Shown: in pieces, positions 42,431 to 47,500 of the stretch
How positions within the stretch are numbered: position 1 is the first letter of the stretch
How the letters are laid out: the number at the start of each line of letters is the position of its first letter
From: Glandiceps talaboti
Lineage: Eukaryota > Hemichordata > Enteropneusta > Spengelidae
Assembly: GCF_964340395.1 (NCBI RefSeq)
Contig: NC_135570.1
Span: 2,862,501-2,910,000 of the forward strand
Length of the DNA stretch: 47,500 nt
Direction of reading: 5' to 3'
Notes under the pieces: generated by a model
What the model was told of the DNA's origin: nothing
Databases searched by the model: none
What the model saw: the letters and a program-made list of their open reading frames with translations, nothing else
Position numbers and translations under genes: made by a program

Positions 42431-45400
42431 CCATATATATCAGATGATATCTACATCAGATGATATCTACCCATCATATATATCACATGATATCTACTAA
42501 CCATATATATCAGATGATATCTACCCACCATATATATCACATGATATCTACTAACCATATATATCAGATGATATCTACCCACCATATATATCACATGATA
42601 TCTACTCACCATATACATCAGATGATATCTACCCACCATATATATCAGATGATATCTACCCACCATATATATCAGATTATATCTACCCACCATATATATC
42701 AGATGATATCTCCCCACCATATATATCAGATGATATCTACCCACCATATATATCAGATGATATCTCCCCACCATATATATCAGATGATATCTCCCCACCA
42801 TATATATCAGATGATATCTACCCACCATATATATCATATATCTACTCACCATATATATCAGGTGATATATACCCACCTTGATATATATCAGATGATATCT
42901 ACCCACCATATATATCAGATGATATCTACCCACCATATATATCAGATGATATCTACCCACCATATATATCATATATCTACTCACCATATATATCAGATGA
43001 TATATACCCACCTTGATATATATCACATGATATCTACCCACCATATATATCAGATGATATCTACCCACCATATATATAAGATGATATCTACCCACCATAT
43101 ATATAAGATGATATCTACCCACCGTATATATCAGATGATATCTACCCACCATATATACCATATATCTACTCACCATATATATCAGATGATATCTACCCAC
43201 CATATATATAAGATGATATCTACCCACCATGATATATATCAGATAATATCTACCCACCGTATATATCAGATGATATCTACCCACCATATATATCATATAT
43301 CTACTCACCATATATATCAGATGATATCTACCCACCATATATATAAGATGATATCTACCCACCATGATATATATCAGATAATATCTACCCACCGTATATA
43401 TCAGATGATATCTACCCACCATATATATCATATATCTACTCACCATATATATCAGATGATATCTACCCACCATATATATAAGATGATATCTACCTACCAT
43501 GTATATCAGATGATATCTACCCACCATATATATCAGATGATATCTACCCACCATATATATCAGATGATATCTACCCACCGTATATATCAGATGATATCTA
43601 CCTACCATATATATAAGATGATATCTACCCTCCTTGATATATATCACATGATATCTACCCACCATATATATCAGATGATATCTACCCACCATATATATAA
43701 GATGATATCTACCCACCATGATATATATCAGATAATATCTACCCACCGTATATATCAGATGATATCTACCCACCATATATATCATATATCTACTCACCAT
43801 ATATATCAGATGATATCTACCCACCATGATATATCATATATCTACTCACCATATATATCAGATGATATCTACCCACCATATATATCATATATCTACTCAC
43901 CATATATATCAGATGATATCTACCCACCATATATATCATATATCTACTCACCATATATATCAGATGATATCTACCCACCATATATATAAGATGATATCTA
44001 CCCACCATGATATATATCAGATAATATCTACCCACCGTATATATCAGATGATATCTACCCACCATATATATCATATATCTACTCACCATATATATCAGAT
44101 GATATCTACTCACCATATATATAAGATGATATCTACCTACCATGTATATCAGTTGATATCTACCCACCATATATATCAGATGATATCTACCCACCGTATA
44201 TATCAGATGATATCTACCTACCATATATATAAGATGATATCTACCCACCATATATATCATATATCTGCTCACAATACATATCAGATGATATCTACCCACC
44301 ATATATCAGATGATATCTACCTACCATATATATAAGATGATATCTACTCACCATATATATGAGATGACATCTACTCACCATATATATCAGGTGATATCTA
44401 CCCACCATATATATCAGATGATATCTGCCCACCATATATATCAGATGATATCTACCCACCATATATATCAGATGATATCTACCCACCATATATAAGATGA
44501 TATCTACCCAACATATATATCCGATGATATCTACCCACCATATATATAAGACGATATCTACCCACCATATATATCAGATGACATCTACTCACCATATATA
44601 AAAGATGATATATACCCACCTTGATATATATCAGATGATATCTACCCACCATATATATCAGATGATATCTACCCACCATATATATAAGATGATATCTACC
44701 CACCATATATATAAGATGATATCTACCCACCATGATATATATCAGATAATATCTACCCACCGTATATATCAGATGATATCTACCCACCATATATATCATA
44801 TATCTACTCACCATATATATCAGATGATATCTACCCACCATATATATAAGATGATATCTACCCACCATGATATAGATCAGATAATATCTACCCACCGTAT
44901 ATATCAGATGATATCTACCCACCATATATACCATATATCTACTCACCATATATATCAGATGATATCTACCCACCATATATATAAGATGATATCTACCTAC
45001 CATATATATCAGATGATATCTACCCACCATGATATATATAAGATGATATCTACCCACCATATATATCAGATGATATCTACTCACCATATATATCAGATGA
45101 TATCTACCCACCATATATCAGATGATATCTACCTACCATATATATAAGATGATATCTACTCACCATATATATGAGATGACATCTACCCACCATATATATC
45201 AGGTGATATCTACCCACCATATATATCAGATGATATCTGCCCACCATATATATCATGTATCAGATGATATCTACCCACCATACATATCAGATGATATCTA
45301 CCCACCGTATATATCAGATGATATCTACCCACCATATATATCAGATATCTACCCACCATATATATGAGATGATACCTACCCACCATATATATCAGATACT

Positions 45401-45706
45401 ATCTACCCACCATATATAAGATGATATCTACCCACCATATATATCAGATGATATCTACCCACCATATATAAGATGATATCTACCCACCATATATATCCGA
45501 TGATATCTACTCACTATATATATAAGACGATATATACCCACCATATATATCAGATGATATCTACTCACCATATATATCAGATGATATCTCCCCCACCATA
45601 TATATCAGATGATATCCCCCCACCATATATATCAGATGATATCTACCCACCATATATATCAGATGATATCCCCCCCACCATATATATAAGATGATATCTA
45701 CCCACC

Positions 45707-45709
<3 letters not shown>
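42428..45709. repeat. 27-bp satellite array, about 120 units, with higher-order structure
   Basis: The unit is CCACCATATATATCAG followed by ATGATATCTAC, with GATATC in nearly every unit. Shortened variants (ATATATCATATATCTAC) and CATGATATATATCAGATAAT variants recur. The CATGAT variant recurs at exactly 135 bp (5 x 27) at 43228/43363 and again at 44731/44866. A longer block with a GAGATGACATC variant recurs about 812 bp apart (44361, 45173). Because 27 is a multiple of three, frames of up to 509 codons on + and 458 on - are open. They are compositional artefacts. Confidence 0.96.

Positions 45710-45766
<57 letters not shown>
45708..45766. repeat. (AT)n microsatellite at the end of the 27-bp array
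   Basis: About 55 bp of pure AT separate the 27-bp array from the 40-bp repeats. Confidence 0.95.
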
Positions 45767-45768
<2 letters not shown>

Positions 45769-46330
45769 CTCTATGTATGGGATTACATTAACCTAATGGG
45801 TACAGATTGATCTATGCATGGGATTACATTAACCTAATGGGTTCAAAGGTTGAGGATCTATGTATGAGATTACATTAATCCAGTGGGTGCATGTATACCT
45901 CTATGTATGGGATTACATGGGTACATGCATAAGATTATGTATGGGATTATATTAACCCAATGGATACACAGATTGGCCTATGTATGGGATTACATTAATC
46001 CAGTGGGTGCATGTATACCTCTATGTATGGGATTACATGGGTACATGCATAAGATTATGTATGGGATTATATTAACCCAATGGATACACAGATTGGCCAA
46101 TGTATGGGATTACATTAACCCAGTGGGTACAGGCTTTGGCCTGTGGATGTGATTGCATTAACCCAATGGGTACAGATATTGACCTATGTATGGGATTACA
46201 CTGAACCAATGGGTACAGGCATTGACCTATGTATGGGATTACATTAACTGAATGGGTATATGTATTACTCTATGTGTGGGATTACATTAACCATATGGTA
46301 CAGAGATTGAACTGTGTACGAAATTACATT
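45766..46330. repeat. 40-bp minisatellite with a 120-bp higher-order duplication
   Basis: The unit is CTATGTATGGGATTACATTA followed by ACCCAATGGGTACAGATTGAC. TACATTAATCCAGTGGGTGC occurs at 45871 and 45991, exactly 120 bp (three units) apart, with nearly identical text between. The units share ATTGACCTAT and AATGGGTA with the 42-bp family at 42 kb. Confidence 0.93.
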
Positions 46331-47340
46331 AGGGACTGTTTAGTTGCTTTGACTGGGGAGGGGGGTGTTGAAAGGGATGGTCACCCTGTTTTTAAAATTG
46401 GCAGCAGGGGGTCACCCTGTTTTGAAAAGATTGGAATGAGGGGGGGGGGTCATTGTGTTTTGGATTATGATATTCTTTCATAGTACTTCACCTAGAGTGA
46501 CATTGAAACATAACTATACATATAGATGTAATACCAACAACATAAGTTGCATGTACTCATCTATTTCACAAGCAATGGACAATGCTTTGCATACATTGCA
46601 CTTTGGGGCAAAAGTTGAAAGTTCTGTAATGATAATCTTCGTAGATAGTTTATAAAAGAAGACACTGTTCTACTCTTCAGTATGAAGGGATTAATACACA
46701 TTGTATACTTTCTATTTTGTACACATGTTACATGTTACCAACACTACAAGTGAACACATCTCATCAGCTTCCAGTTTCTATTATACACAGTAGGTATGAG
46801 CAACTAAAGTTCTCTAACATACCAGTGACTTTACTATATCTGCAATAGTAATGCCGTTATACCAATGTCACAGGAAAAGTTGTTTAAAACTTACATTAAC
46901 TTTAGTTTTTTGAAGCTGTGAAATTTGAACTAAAATTATGTGAATAACTTAAAAGTGCCATCATAGAGCCAAAACCCCCCCAAATATGATAGGACTGGAC
47001 CCACAGATGAATGGGAGGCACTATGTCAACCAACAATCAGGTGCACCAATCTTTCAATGTCATGATATTATTAAACCTTTCTTGAGCATTTTAACCCTAT
47101 GCATAAAGATGTGAACTTATTGGCAGGATAGTCTAAAAGTTGCCTTTAAAGACTCTTTTAGCAAAGAAACTCTCCAACTCTCCCCTACCAATGATACAGC
47201 CATCAGATGCATTGACCTTTAGCATAATGATAATATTTAGCTTTTTAAGAACATATTTCAACTTTATGTATAAAGAGTAGTTTAGAAAGGTGGACATATC
47301 CCACCTCAAGCTGTTCCCCCTACCTTTTTACTAATATTAT
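46331..47340. other. Non-coding interval with short G-rich repeats
   Basis: GGTCACCCTGTTTTTAAAAT and GGTCACCCTGTTTTGAAAAG (46379 and 46412), plus GGTCATTGTGTTTTGG (46448), form a small imperfect repeat with G runs. The rest shows nothing recognisable. Confidence 0.5.
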
Positions 47341-47500
47341 ATCGATGTGATGGGTGTAATGTTGACTCAGCCATGGGTTTATATTGACCTGATGGGCACA
47401 AATATTGACTAAGTCATGGGTTTATATTGACTTCATAGGTACAAATATTGACTCAGCCATGGGTTTATATTGACCTGATGGGGGACAAATATTGACCAAG
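47341..47500. repeat. About 43-bp minisatellite, running off the window
   Basis: Units of the form TATTGACTCAGCCATGGGTT followed by TATATTGACCTGATGGGTACAAA. At least three copies are visible before the window ends. They share ATTGACC..ATGGG with the arrays at 42 and 46 kb. Confidence 0.9.

Noticed and set aside
41960-42463. 167-codon frame of SIDIDLSMG repeats
   Set aside because: It is a by-product of the 42-bp minisatellite.
42451-45147. Very long open frames encoding HHIYQMIST or VGRYHLIYM repeats
   Set aside because: They follow from a 27-bp unit without stop codons. They occur on both strands and have no promoter, splice or start context.

Overview
The window looks like genomic DNA of an invertebrate animal: AT-rich, gene-poor, with phase-consistent GT-AG introns, very many microsatellites and minisatellites, and small non-autonomous transposon remnants. 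Two genes can be called with confidence, both on the + strand. Positions 4837-9699 hold a six-exon gene for a CatSper3-type sperm cation-channel subunit (387 aa when spliced). Positions ~34766-36282 hold a neurogenin-type bHLH gene with a non-coding first exon, a 5'-UTR intron and one coding exon (35423-36040, 205 aa). I cannot fix the phylum. Retention of CatSper together with the neurogenin sequence fits a marine invertebrate deuterostome or a lophotrochozoan.

Layout. 1-4.5 kb: non-coding, with two diverged copies (from 1 and from 3757) of a repeat that starts with a CRE-like plus TATA-like block, and a foldback at 1946-2097. 4.7-10 kb: the CatSper3 gene with a CRE 112 bp before its ATG. 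Its introns carry a Mutator-like MITE, a TCTA/TCTG microsatellite, a foldback MITE and a stem-loop. 10-13.9 kb: microsatellites and short tandem repeats. 13.9-19.9 kb: four or five short open segments (13942-14129, 14201-14384, 15953-16163, 16333-16530, and 19664-19850 on the minus strand) that resemble one another as proteins. They look like an unidentified, fast-diverging family of terminal exons or their remains. 20-28 kb: pyrimidine-rich tracts, microsatellites and a 34-bp minisatellite of about 37 units. 28-34 kb: mostly featureless, with a few decayed tandem duplications. 34-36.3 kb: the neurogenin gene with CCAAT and TATA boxes. 36.3-41.4 kb: non-coding. 41.4 kb to the end: nested satellites, in which a 27-bp array of about 3.3 kb sits inside an older field of related 40-43-bp units.

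The two genes do not share a pathway: one serves sperm calcium entry, the other neuronal fate. Their neighbourhood is still notable. From established knowledge, human CATSPER3 and NEUROG1 both map to 5q31.1, so about 25 kb of separation here suggests a very old linkage. The long gene-free interval between them is a natural place to look for neurogenin regulatory DNA.
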